This document shows, one piece after another, positions 34,858 to 42,044 of a DNA stretch of 48,703 nucleotides. The notes under the pieces were generated by a model, which was not told where the DNA came from, ran no database searches, and saw nothing but the letters and a program-made list of their open reading frames with translations. The stretch is taken from contig JAPLCF010000034.1 in NCBI GenBank assembly GCA_026392355.1, positions 1 through 48,703 on the forward strand, read 5' to 3'. The position numbers and the translations under genes are program-made. Origin of the DNA: Actinomycetota bacterium. GTDB taxonomy: Bacteria > Actinomycetota > Thermoleophilia > Gaiellales > F1-60-MAGs149. The number at the start of each line of letters is the position of its first letter. Positions within the stretch are counted from its first letter, which is position 1.

Positions 34858-35985
34858 ATGACTCGCGTGATTGTCATCGGCGGCGGCATCATCGGCTGTT
34901 GCATCGCCGACGCCCTCGCGCCCGCCGGCATCGACGTCGAGGTGCTCGAGCGCGACCAGCTGGCGGCCGGCTCGTCGGGCCTCGCCGTCGGTGTCGTCGA
35001 GTCGCAGTACACCGACTCGCTATGGATCGACTTGCGCGTCTTTGCCCGCCGCGCTTTCGACCAGCTGGCGACCGAAGCCGAGATTGGCTTCGTGCGGTCG
35101 GGCTACGCGCGCCTCGGGTATTCCGACGACGACATCGCACTGTTCGCCGCGAGCGTGGAACACCAGCGCTCGCTCGGCGTCGAGGACGCCCGCGTGCTGG
35201 CGGTCGACGAGCTCGCCGCCCTCGCCCCTGCCCTGCGGGTCGACGATGTCCGTGGCGCGCTCTGGTGCCCCAGCGATGGGTACGTGGATCCACACCAGGC
35301 GACGCTGGCCTTTGGCGAGCGTGCCGTCGCCGCTGGAGCTCGGCTGACGACGCGCTGCGTCGTGACCGCAGCTGAGCGACGCGATGGCGTCTGGCAGCTC
35401 GCGACGAGCGACGGCCCGCGCAGCGCCGACGTGGTCGTGAATGCCGCCGGCCCGTGGGCGGCACACGTGGCCGCACTGCTTGGTCTGTCGTGCGACGTCT
35501 CGCCGCAGCGGCGCAGCGCCACCCAGGTGCACCTCGCCACCCCGCTCGACTACGTGCACCCGTTCACGATGAACTACATCCCCGGCGTCAATCGCCTCGG
35601 CGCCTACGTGCGGTACGAGGCGGCCAACAGACTGATCTGCGGCCTGCACTCCGAGGAGCTGCTCGATCCCGACAGCGATCCCGATGACTACCCGCGCGGC
35701 GTCACCCAGGACTGGCAGGAGGAGCTCGCCGAGCAGCTCGCGCTGCGCTTCCCCGGCCTGGCCGACGGGATGTCGTTCGGCGAGGGCTGGTCCGGTCTCT
35801 ACCCCTGCCGCCCGTCGCTCGAGCCGTCGATTGGCTGGCGCCGCGAGACCGAGGGCGTGATCGACGCGGTCGGCTTCGGCGGCGGTGGCATCCAGTCGGG
35901 CCCGGCCGCCGGCGCGCTGGTACGCGACTGGCTGCTGCACGACGAGCCGCGGACGATCCCGTCTGCGGCGCGCCTAGCGCCCTAA
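34858..35985 (+). CDS. FAD-dependent amine/amino-acid oxidoreductase (DAO family)
   Basis: 375 residues of the D-amino-acid / glycine / sarcosine oxidase superfamily. The FAD-binding GGGIIG (8-13), ELERD-like acidic strand end, the long substrate domain and the C-terminal GFGGGGIQSGPAAG dinucleotide-binding element are present. It lacks the GcvT domain of the larger enzyme at 44552. The substrate could be a secondary amine or an imino acid. It faces a GntR/FadR regulator and lies 0.9 kb from the methyltransferase gene, so a role in the same amine catabolism is possible but not shown. Confidence 0.87.
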   Translation: MTRVIVIGGGIIGCCIADALAPAGIDVEVLERDQLAAGSSGLAVGVVESQYTDSLWIDLRVFARRAFDQLATEAEIGFVRSGYARLGYSDDDIALFAASVEHQRSLGVEDARVLAVDELAALAPALRVDDVRGALWCPSDGYVDPHQATLAFGERAVAAGARLTTRCVVTAAERRDGVWQLATSDGPRSADVVVNAAGPWAAHVAALLGLSCDVSPQRRSATQVHLATPLDYVHPFTMNYIPGVNRLGAYVRYEAANRLICGLHSEELLDPDSDPDDYPRGVTQDWQEELAEQLALRFPGLADGMSFGEGWSGLYPCRPSLEPSIGWRRETEGVIDAVGFGGGGIQSGPAAGALVRDWLLHDEPRTIPSAARLAP

Positions 35986-36018
35986 ACGACATTTTGGGGC
36001 CGGGCCCAAAATGTCGTT
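35985..36018. repeat. Perfect 14-base-pair palindrome filling a convergent gap
   Basis: Arms AACGACATTTTGGG (35985-35998) and its exact complement (36005-36018) surround a 6-base GCCGGG centre. The stem runs from the last base of one stop codon to the last base of the other, so it is the entire intergenic space. A bidirectional transcription barrier or a REP-like repeat are the two options; there is no T-run for a classical terminator. Confidence 0.8.
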
Positions 36019-36680
36019 CAGGAGGTCAGTGAGGCTTGGAAGCCCGCGACATGCCGGACCATCACGGCGCGCGCCTGCTTGGCGTTGCCGGCGATGATCG
36101 CGTCGGCGAGCTCCTCGTGCATCTGCATGACAGAGCCGAGCGACTCGTTGCGGTCGATCGAGACGTTCCAGCGGCGCAGCACGTGGGAGAACAACCACTC
36201 GAGCGTCTGCTCGAGCATGTCGTTGCCGGCCATCGCCCAGATCTGGCGGTGCAGGTCTCGATCGAGGGCGATCAGCGCGCGGCGGTCGGGCGTCTTCCGT
36301 GCAAGCTCCGCGTGCATCGCGGCGATCACGGCTGCGAGCGCGGCGCGCTGCTCCTCCGAGCCGCGCTCGGCGGCGAGCTCTGCCGCCTGCGGTTCGAGCA
36401 CAGAGCGCAACTCGTAGATGCGGCCGAGGTCGCTGTCGTTGAGGTCGGCCACCAAGGTGCCGCGGCGCGGCAGGATCACGACGAGGCTCTCCCACTCCAG
36501 CCGTCGCAGCGCCTGACGCACCGGGGTGAGACCGACGTCGAGGCGCTCGGCCAGACCGCGCTCATCCAGTAGGGCGGCCGGCGGTAGTTCGAGCGAGACG
36601 ATCATGTCCTTGATCGCGCGGTACGCCTCGGCCGACTTCGAGTCGGCATCGACCGAGCGGCGCGCGCTAGCGGCGAGCAT
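36018..36680 (-). CDS. GntR/FadR-family transcriptional regulator (FCD domain)
   Basis: 220 residues: N-terminal winged helix (about 10-80, with LAERLDVGLTPVRQALRRLEWESLVVILPRRG) and an all-helical FCD ligand domain. The metal/ligand residues of the FCD pocket are visible as Asp and His in ALDRDLHRQI, His in MQMHEEL and His in VMVRHVAGF. Such regulators often sense small organic acids. The ATG at 36680 begins the protein in a normal place; GTG codons at 36710 and 36767 in frame are alternatives, and no ribosome binding site decides between them. Convergent with the FAD enzyme. Confidence 0.9.
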   Translation of the reverse strand: MLAASARRSVDADSKSAEAYRAIKDMIVSLELPPAALLDERGLAERLDVGLTPVRQALRRLEWESLVVILPRRGTLVADLNDSDLGRIYELRSVLEPQAAELAAERGSEEQRAALAAVIAAMHAELARKTPDRRALIALDRDLHRQIWAMAGNDMLEQTLEWLFSHVLRRWNVSIDRNESLGSVMQMHEELADAIIAGNAKQARAVMVRHVAGFQASLTS

Positions 36681-36696
36681 GGAGGTGGCAACGTGT

Positions 36697-36764
36697 GGAG
36701 ACTGCGTCACCTGCGCAGTATCGGTGAAATGTCTCCTGCTCGTGGCAGAGCCCCCTCGTGCCAC
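36697..36764. other. Hairpin/possible pseudoknot region upstream of the GntR gene
   Basis: GGAGA (36697-36701) pairs with TCTCC (36732-36736) around a CTGCG/CGCAG stem (36702-36706, 36714-36718) whose loop TCACC (36707-36711) can also pair with GGTGA (36723-36727). A separate GTGGCA/TGCCAC stem spans 36742-36764. It matches no riboswitch class I recognise, and it may be coding if the longer GntR start is used. Confidence 0.25.
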
Positions 36765-36782
36765 CACGGCGACGCAACGCAG

Positions 36783-36822
36783 AAGGCGGGTGCCTCAGCC
36801 TGCTGGCCGAGACACCCGCCTT
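36783..36822. terminator. Long hairpin after the MttB-type gene, no T-run
   Basis: A 40-base hairpin with arms AAGGCGGGTG / CACCCGCCTT continuing through CTC/GAG and GCC/GGC with two single mismatches. No T-run follows on either strand. It lies just beyond the intrinsic terminator at 36836 and could be a back-up or a barrier to readthrough into the GntR gene. Confidence 0.4.
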
Positions 36823-36835
36823 CCGAGGAGAGGAG

Positions 36836-36867
36836 AAAAACCGCGCGGCACCGTCGCCCCGCGCGGG
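36836..36867 (-). terminator. Intrinsic terminator of the MttB-type gene
   Basis: On the minus strand a CCGCGCGG / CCGCGCGG stem (36866-36859 and 36848-36841) is followed directly by TTTTT (36840-36836). It begins 15 bases after the methyltransferase stop codon. It is the only clear Rho-independent terminator in the window. Confidence 0.75.
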
Positions 36868-36881
36868 TGGAGAGGAAAGGG

Positions 36882-38330
36882 CTAGTCGCCGAGCTCGGCG
36901 CGACGGCGAACGACGTACTCCTCGAGCTCCTCGCGGATCGCGGGATCCAGCTCCGGCTCGACGTACTCCTCGAGCTTTTGCGCGGCGATCTCGCCCGCGC
37001 GCTCGGCGGCGTCCTTGCAGCCGTTCTTCTCCCAGCGCTCGAAGGCATCGGAGGAAGACAGCAGCGGACGGTAGAAGCAGGTGCGGAAGTTCTCCATCGT
37101 GTGCGCCGTGCCGAGGAAGTGGCGGCTGTCCGTGGAGGACATCACCTCCTCGTGCGCGCCGAAGGCGAGCGACTCCTCGTTGAACTCGAGCGGCGTGAAG
37201 GTGGCCTGGAGCATGCCCAGGATCTCCATGTCGACGATGAACTTCTCGAACGACGAGACGAGGCCGCTCTCGAGCCAACCGCCCGAGTGCAGGACGTAGT
37301 TCGTGCCGGCCAGGAAGGTCGGCATCATCGTCATCAGTGCCTCGTAGCCGGCCTGCGCGTCAACCGACTGGCTCGAGGTGAAGGCGCCGCCGGAGCGGAA
37401 CGGCAGGTTGTACTTGCGTGCGATCTGGCCGATCGCGAAGAGGCCGATCGCTGACTCCGGCGTGCCCATGCACGTCGAGCCCGACTGCATGTTGGCGTTC
37501 GTCAGGAACGAGCCGAGGATCACCGGGCAGCCGGGGCGCACGAGCTGCGCGAGAGCGATGCCGGTGAAGGCCTCCGCCATCAGCTGCGCGAGCGCGGCCG
37601 GAATCGAGACCGGCGACATCGCACCCATGATCAGGAACGGCGTCAGCAGCACCGGCTGGTTCGCCTTCACGTACACCTGCATCGAGTTAAGCATGCCCGA
37701 GTCCCAGTGCATCGGCGAGTTGCAGTTGAGCAGCGAGATCATCACGGGCTTCGTCTCGAGCTGTTCGCGGCCGCCGAAGACGATGCCGGCCATGTTGAGG
37801 CTGTCCTCCGCATTGGAGGGGCGCGAGACGTTACCCATGTGGATCTTGTCGGTCAGCGTCTCGAGGGCGAACTGCATGTCGAGGTGGCGCGAGTCGAGCG
37901 GCGCGTCGTTCGGCTCGACGACGACGCTGCCGGCCGAGTCGAGCAGCGAGAACGACTGCGACAACTTGAGAAAGTCGCGGTAGTCGTTGAGCGTGCCTTC
38001 CTTGCGGAGCGCACCACGGCGGGCGAACGGCGGACCGTACGCGCTGGCGAAGACCATGTTGTCGCCGCCGATGACGACGCTGTTCTCCGGATTGCGTGCG
38101 TGGACGTCGAACTGGGCGGGCGCCTTGGCGACCTGCTCGAGCACCCACTCGGGGTCGAACTTGACGTTGATCCCGTCGACCTTCTGGCCGGCGGCGGCGA
38201 GCAGTTCGGTCGCCCAGGGGCTCGCGAACTCGATGCCGATCTCGGAGACGAGGCGCTTCCAGCCCTTGTCGAGCGTGGCCATCGCGTCCTCGGAGAGGAT
38301 TTCGTATCGGGGCTGCTTGTTGACGAACAT
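36882..38330 (-). CDS. MttB-family (non-pyrrolysine) methylamine:corrinoid methyltransferase
   Basis: Transfers a methyl group from a quaternary amine to the Co(I) form of the partner corrinoid protein. 482 residues, normal for the trimethylamine methyltransferase (MttB) family. The family stretch PFRSGGAFTSSQSVDAQAGYE and the long TIM-barrel segment around MISLLNCNSPMHWDSGML are recognisable. There is no in-frame TAG, so it lacks the pyrrolysine of true methanogen MttB and belongs with the homologues that act on glycine betaine, proline betaine or carnitine. The ATG at 38330 was chosen for its strong GGAGG site 8 bases upstream; the frame is open 20 codons further. It is divergent from the iclR-corrinoid operon that would supply its partner. 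Confidence 0.9.
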   Translation of the reverse strand: MFVNKQPRYEILSEDAMATLDKGWKRLVSEIGIEFASPWATELLAAAGQKVDGINVKFDPEWVLEQVAKAPAQFDVHARNPENSVVIGGDNMVFASAYGPPFARRGALRKEGTLNDYRDFLKLSQSFSLLDSAGSVVVEPNDAPLDSRHLDMQFALETLTDKIHMGNVSRPSNAEDSLNMAGIVFGGREQLETKPVMISLLNCNSPMHWDSGMLNSMQVYVKANQPVLLTPFLIMGAMSPVSIPAALAQLMAEAFTGIALAQLVRPGCPVILGSFLTNANMQSGSTCMGTPESAIGLFAIGQIARKYNLPFRSGGAFTSSQSVDAQAGYEALMTMMPTFLAGTNYVLHSGGWLESGLVSSFEKFIVDMEILGMLQATFTPLEFNEESLAFGAHEEVMSSTDSRHFLGTAHTMENFRTCFYRPLLSSSDAFERWEKNGCKDAAERAGEIAAQKLEEYVEPELDPAIREELEEYVVRRRAELGD

Positions 38331-38361
38331 CAGGTGTCCTCCAGGCGGTGGCGCGATCTGC

Positions 38362-38391
38362 TTGACGCGCGTGGGGACATTCTCGTACACT
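38362..38391 (+). promoter_or_regulatory. Promoter of the iclR-corrinoid operon (TTGACG-N18-TACACT)
   Basis: TTGACG (38362-38367) and TACACT (38386-38391) with an 18-base spacer give the best sigma-70-type promoter in the window. Transcription would start near 38398, about 20 bases before the iclR ATG. Confidence 0.55.
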
Positions 38392-38409
38392 CACCATCCG
38401 AAACGCAAG

Positions 38410-38424
38410 TTCCACATCATGGAA
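38410..38424. promoter_or_regulatory. Candidate IclR-type operator TTCCACATCATGGAA
   Basis: A perfect 5-5-5 inverted repeat (TTCCA-N5-TGGAA) covers the iclR start codon and lies just downstream of the predicted transcription start in the 88-base divergent gap. Position and symmetry suit autoregulation and control of the divergent methyltransferase gene. Confidence 0.4.
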
Positions 38425-39198
38425 GCACTTACCGCACCCACCGGCACCCAAGCGATCGATCGCGCTGCCTCGATTCTGACCTACGTCCTCGAGGGCGAAG
38501 GCAAGATGACGGTGGGCGCATTGAGCGATGCGGCCAACCTGCCGAAGAGCACGACGTCGCGTCTCGTCGGCGCGCTCGAGCGCCACGGCCTCCTGCAACG
38601 CGACCTCGATGACGGCAGCCTTCAGGCCGGCCCCGCGATCGACGCCTACGTGCGTCGCGCCCGCATCGACCCCCAGCTATCGGAGATTGCGCAAGACGTG
38701 CTCGAGAGCGTCGCGTCGGTCACCGGCGAGACCACCACGCTGTCGGTCCCGACCGCGCGCGGCGTCGACCAGATCGCTCAGGCCGAGGGCGCGTACATCC
38801 TCGGCTCGACGAACTGGATGGGACGCACCGTCCCGTTTCACGCCTCCGGCGTCGGCAAGGCCATGCTCGCGTTCGGCGCGATCGCACTGCCCAGCGGTGC
38901 GCTCGAGCAGTTGACCCCCAAGACCCTGACCATCCGCGCGGACCTCGTCCGCGACCTGGAGGCCACGCGCCAGCGCGGCTACGGCATCTCCATCGAGGAG
39001 ATCGAGTCCGGGCTGATCGCCATCGGCGCGCCCATTCGCGGCGCCGACCGCCGGGTTGTTGCCGGCATCGCGATCGCCGGCCCCAGCATGCGGATCACAC
39101 CCGACCGATACTCCCAGATCGGCGAACTGCTCGTCCGCAGCGCGGGCGAGCTCGAAGCACGACTCAGCCACCAACACCTTGAGGAGGGTGCGGCATGA
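38419..39198 (+). CDS. IclR-family transcriptional regulator
   Basis: 259 residues: N-terminal winged helix (about 15-75, with VGALSDAANLPKSTTSRLVGALERHGLL) and a GAF-like effector domain with HASGVGKAMLAF and GYGISIEEIESGLIAIGAPI, the usual IclR signatures. It is the first gene of the corrinoid operon, overlaps the corrinoid protein gene by 4 bases (ATGA) and is divergent from the methyltransferase gene, so it very likely controls both in response to the substrate or a product. The ATG at 38419 has no ribosome binding site; it is where the family N-terminus starts. Confidence 0.92.
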   Translation: MEALTAPTGTQAIDRAASILTYVLEGEGKMTVGALSDAANLPKSTTSRLVGALERHGLLQRDLDDGSLQAGPAIDAYVRRARIDPQLSEIAQDVLESVASVTGETTTLSVPTARGVDQIAQAEGAYILGSTNWMGRTVPFHASGVGKAMLAFGAIALPSGALEQLTPKTLTIRADLVRDLEATRQRGYGISIEEIESGLIAIGAPIRGADRRVVAGIAIAGPSMRITPDRYSQIGELLVRSAGELEARLSHQHLEEGAA

Positions 39199-39860
39199 CC
39201 AGCGAAGAACTACTCCAGAAGCTCTATGACGAGACGATGGTCGGTAACGGCCCCGCCGTGATCGAGTTGACCAACCAGGGCCTCGAGATGGGCATGGAGC
39301 CGGACACGCTGCTGTTCGACGCTCTGATCCCGAGCCTCGAAGAGGTCGGCGCGCGCTTCGAGCGCGGCGACTGGTTCGTCCCGGAGATGCTGATCGCCGG
39401 CAAGGCGATGGCCGGTGCCCTCGAGGTGCTGCGCCCGCTGCTCGCCGCCAAGGGCACGGAGACCATCGGCAAGTTCGTGATGGGCACCGTCAAGGGCGAC
39501 GTCCATGACATCGGCAAGAACCTCGTCAACATCATGCTCGAGGGCGCCGGCTTCGAGGTCATCGACCTCGGCGTGCAGGTCGCTCCCGAGAAGTTCGTCG
39601 CGGCGATCGAGGAGCATCAGCCCGACATCCTCGGCATGAGCGCCTTCCTGACGACCACGATGCCGATGTTCAAGGCGAACATCAACGCGCTCGAGAAGGC
39701 CGGCCTGCGCGACAAGGTCATCATCCTCGTCGGTGGCGCCCCGGTTACGCAGGAGTACGCCGACGCGGTTGCCGCCGATGGCTACGCCGCGGATGCCTCG
39801 GCAGCCGTGAAGCTGTCGAAGGAACTGATCGCCAAGCAGCGCGCTGCGGCCAAGGCGTAG
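39195..39860 (+). CDS. Corrinoid methyl-carrier protein (MtbC/MtgC-like)
   Basis: Carries cobalamin whose cobalt takes the methyl group from the MttB-type enzyme. 221 residues: N-terminal helical cap domain (about 1-88) and a Rossmann-like B12-binding domain with the base-off/His-on motif D102-x-H104-x-x-G107 (KGDVHDIGKNL). Downstream the loop GMSAFLTTTM and LVGGAPVT complete the B12 site. Good GAGGAGG ribosome binding site inside the end of iclR. Length fits the MtbC/MtgC/MtpC group. Confidence 0.95.
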   Translation: MTSEELLQKLYDETMVGNGPAVIELTNQGLEMGMEPDTLLFDALIPSLEEVGARFERGDWFVPEMLIAGKAMAGALEVLRPLLAAKGTETIGKFVMGTVKGDVHDIGKNLVNIMLEGAGFEVIDLGVQVAPEKFVAAIEEHQPDILGMSAFLTTTMPMFKANINALEKAGLRDKVIILVGGAPVTQEYADAVAADGYAADASAAVKLSKELIAKQRAAAKA

Positions 39861-39869
39861 GGCAGAACC

Positions 39870-40271
39870 ATGGGCCTGATCTCCGCCATCGAGCACGTCA
39901 TCAAGAAGCCGATCTGGGATTGCAAGATGTGCGGCCAGTGCGTGCTGCACGACACCGGCATGACGTGCCCGATGACCTGTCCGAAGACCCTGCGCAACGG
40001 CCCCTGCGGCGGCGTGCGGGAAGACGGACACTGCGAGGTCAAGCCCGAAATGCGTTGCGTCTGGGTGAAGGCAGAGGAGCGTTCGCGCACCCTCCCCCTC
40101 ATGCCTGAAGCCTGGCGCGAGCACTTCAACAATCTGCGCCCGCCGGTCGACAATCGCCTCAAGGGCGACTCGTCGTGGAAGAACGCGATGAGCGGCCGTG
40201 ACAAGGAGACCCCGCCCGGCTGGACTCCCGAGCCCGAGGCCCCCGCGGCCGAGGTCGAGGTCGAGGCGTAG
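39870..40271 (+). CDS. MetV-like protein, MTHFR C-terminal (zinc/cysteine) domain
   Basis: A 133-residue protein made of the cysteine-rich domain that acetogens carry as MetV, the partner subunit of methylene-THF reductase. Eight cysteines at 18, 21, 24, 33, 37, 46, 55 and 63 (CKMCGQC, TCPMTCPKT, GPCGG, HCEV, MRCVW) match the family's metal-binding pattern. The C-terminal ~50 residues are Pro/Glu-rich and likely disordered. It directly precedes metF by one base, as in metVF operons. Confidence 0.88.
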   Translation: MGLISAIEHVIKKPIWDCKMCGQCVLHDTGMTCPMTCPKTLRNGPCGGVREDGHCEVKPEMRCVWVKAEERSRTLPLMPEAWREHFNNLRPPVDNRLKGDSSWKNAMSGRDKETPPGWTPEPEAPAAEVEVEA

Positions 40272-40272
40272 C

Positions 40273-41214
40273 GTGTCGCGGCTCGGCGAACTGCTCGATC
40301 GCGGCGATGAGCTGATCATCACGGGCGAGGCGCCCGTGATCGACGGCGGCACCCTCGCCGACTACGAGGCCAAGCTCCAGGAGCTGGCTCCGTGGTGCGA
40401 CGCGATGAACGCGACGGACAACACGGCGGCGCACGCGCACGCCAGCAACGTCGCGATGGCGATCGCCATGCAGCGCGTCGGCGTCGAGCCGATCCTGCAA
40501 GTCGTCTGCCGCGACAAGAACCGCATCGCGCAGCAGGCCGACATCATGGGCGCGGCCCTGCATGGCGTGGAGAACATCTGCTGCCTGACGGGCGATGACG
40601 TGACGGCCGGCGACGAGTCCGAGGCGCGTCGCGTCTTCGACCTCGACGGACCGCAGCTGATCCGCTTGGCCAACTCGCTCAAGGAGGGCCGCTATCTGTC
40701 GGGCCGCTCCGTCGGCACGCCGCCGCCGCTCGTGATCGGCGCGGTCGAGAACGCCGGCACGCACCCGCTCGACTACCGCGCCCAGCGCGCGGCCAAGAAG
40801 ATCCTCGCGGGCGCCCGCTTCCTGCAGCTGCAGATCTGTTACCACCCCGATCGTCTCGAGGGCTTCGTCAAGGCGCTGCACGAGAACGGCTTCGCCGAGA
40901 AGTGCGCGATCCTGCCGAGCGTCGTCGCCGTCAAGGGCGCCGGCCCGCTCAAGTTCATGCACAACTCGGTGCCCGGCATCGACGTGCCGGCCGACGTCAT
41001 CAGCCGCGTCGCCGACGCCGAGACGCCCGCCGAGGAGGCCTACCAGCTCGTCCTCGAGCAGTGCCAGCACGCGCTGAGCCTGCCGGGCGTGCGTGGCCTC
41101 CACCTGACCGACTTCCGCAAGGACGGCTCTATGGCCCGTCTCTGCAACGACCTGGGCATCAAGCCCCGAACCGAGAGGGAGCAGCATGCTCACGACCGTA
41201 TCGTCGCCGTCTAA
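40273..41214 (+). CDS. metF: Methylenetetrahydrofolate reductase (MetF)
   Basis: FAD enzyme interconverting methyl-THF and methylene-THF. 313 residues, TIM-barrel type with NATDNTAAHAHASNVAMA, LQVVCRDKNRIAQQAD, CLTGDD, FLQLQICYHPDRLEGF and ILPSVVAVKG motifs. In this operon it should run in the oxidative direction, feeding methyl groups from the corrinoid protein into methylene-THF. The GTG at 40273 lies one base after the MetV-like stop. Its 3' end overlaps the next gene by 29 bases. Confidence 0.93.
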   Translation: MSRLGELLDRGDELIITGEAPVIDGGTLADYEAKLQELAPWCDAMNATDNTAAHAHASNVAMAIAMQRVGVEPILQVVCRDKNRIAQQADIMGAALHGVENICCLTGDDVTAGDESEARRVFDLDGPQLIRLANSLKEGRYLSGRSVGTPPPLVIGAVENAGTHPLDYRAQRAAKKILAGARFLQLQICYHPDRLEGFVKALHENGFAEKCAILPSVVAVKGAGPLKFMHNSVPGIDVPADVISRVADAETPAEEAYQLVLEQCQHALSLPGVRGLHLTDFRKDGSMARLCNDLGIKPRTEREQHAHDRIVAV

Positions 41215-42040
41215 GACCGTCACCATTGGTGACGATCAGCCGTTTTGCATCATCGGCGAGCGCATCAACCCGACCGGTCGCAAGGCCTTCCAGGAGCAGC
41301 TGCGCGCAGGCGATCTGTCGCAGGTCCTAATCGACGTTGACGAGCAGATCGCGGGCGGCGCCCACATCCTCGACGTCAACATGGGTGTGCCGCTGGCCGA
41401 CGAGCCCGCGCTGATGGCGCAGGCGATCACGATGATCCAGGAGAAGACGGATCTGCCGATCTGCATCGATTCCTCGGTGATCGAGGCCCTCGAGGCCGGT
41501 CTGAGCGTGTACAAGGGCAAGGCCCTCGTCAACTCGATCACGTGCGAGGCCGACCGCTACGAGGCCGTCCTCCCCCTGATCAAGGAGCACGGCGCGGCGG
41601 TCATCTGCCTGACGAACGGCGAGGAGGGCATCCCGGTTCTGTGGGAGGAGCGCTTCGAGTTCTGCAAGCGCCTCGTCGACATCGTGCACGGCAAGTACGA
41701 GATCCCGATGGAGGACATCGTGATCGACGCGCTCGCCATGCCGATCGGTGCCGAGCCGCAGTCTGCGTACCACTTCTTCAAGACGATCGAGGCCATCAAG
41801 GGTGAGTTCGATCTGAACACCACCTGCGGTGCGTCGAACACGTCGTTCGGCATGCCGAGCCGCCACACGCTCAACGGCACGTTCCTCGCCATGGCGGCGG
41901 GCGCCGGCATGACGAGCGCGATCATGGATGCTCGCTCCGAGGAGTGCGTCAAGGCCGTCCGCGGCTCCGACGTGATGCTCGGCAAGGACGAGTACGGCAT
42001 CACCTGGATCGGCAACTACCGCCCGCCGGCAAAGGTCTAG
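41186..42040 (+). CDS. Methyl-THF:corrinoid methyltransferase (MtgA/AcsE-like)
   Basis: Pterin-binding TIM barrel that moves the methyl group between the corrinoid protein and tetrahydrofolate. 284 residues, beginning with the pterin-family motif GERINPTGRK (24-33), then ILDVNMGVPLADE, CIDSSVIEALEAGL, INSITCE-like NSITCEADRYE and DLNTTCGASNTSFGMPSR. Related to AcsE, MtvA and MtgA. The ATG at 41186 has a GGGAG site and lies inside the end of metF. Confidence 0.93.
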   Translation: MLTTVSSPSKTVTIGDDQPFCIIGERINPTGRKAFQEQLRAGDLSQVLIDVDEQIAGGAHILDVNMGVPLADEPALMAQAITMIQEKTDLPICIDSSVIEALEAGLSVYKGKALVNSITCEADRYEAVLPLIKEHGAAVICLTNGEEGIPVLWEERFEFCKRLVDIVHGKYEIPMEDIVIDALAMPIGAEPQSAYHFFKTIEAIKGEFDLNTTCGASNTSFGMPSRHTLNGTFLAMAAGAGMTSAIMDARSEECVKAVRGSDVMLGKDEYGITWIGNYRPPAKV

Positions 42041-42044
42041 GGCG

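Noticed and set aside
36783-36822. Main terminator of the methyltransferase gene.
   Set aside because: It lacks a T-run; the stem with TTTTT at 36836-36867 is closer to the stop codon and is the better candidate.
36882-38330. Possible pyrrolysine-containing trimethylamine methyltransferase.
   Set aside because: No in-frame TAG interrupts the gene and no pylTSBCD genes are in the window.
38331-38418. Cobalamin riboswitch expected near corrinoid genes.
   Set aside because: The gap is only 88 bases and shows no B12-box-like sequence; none was seen elsewhere in the window.
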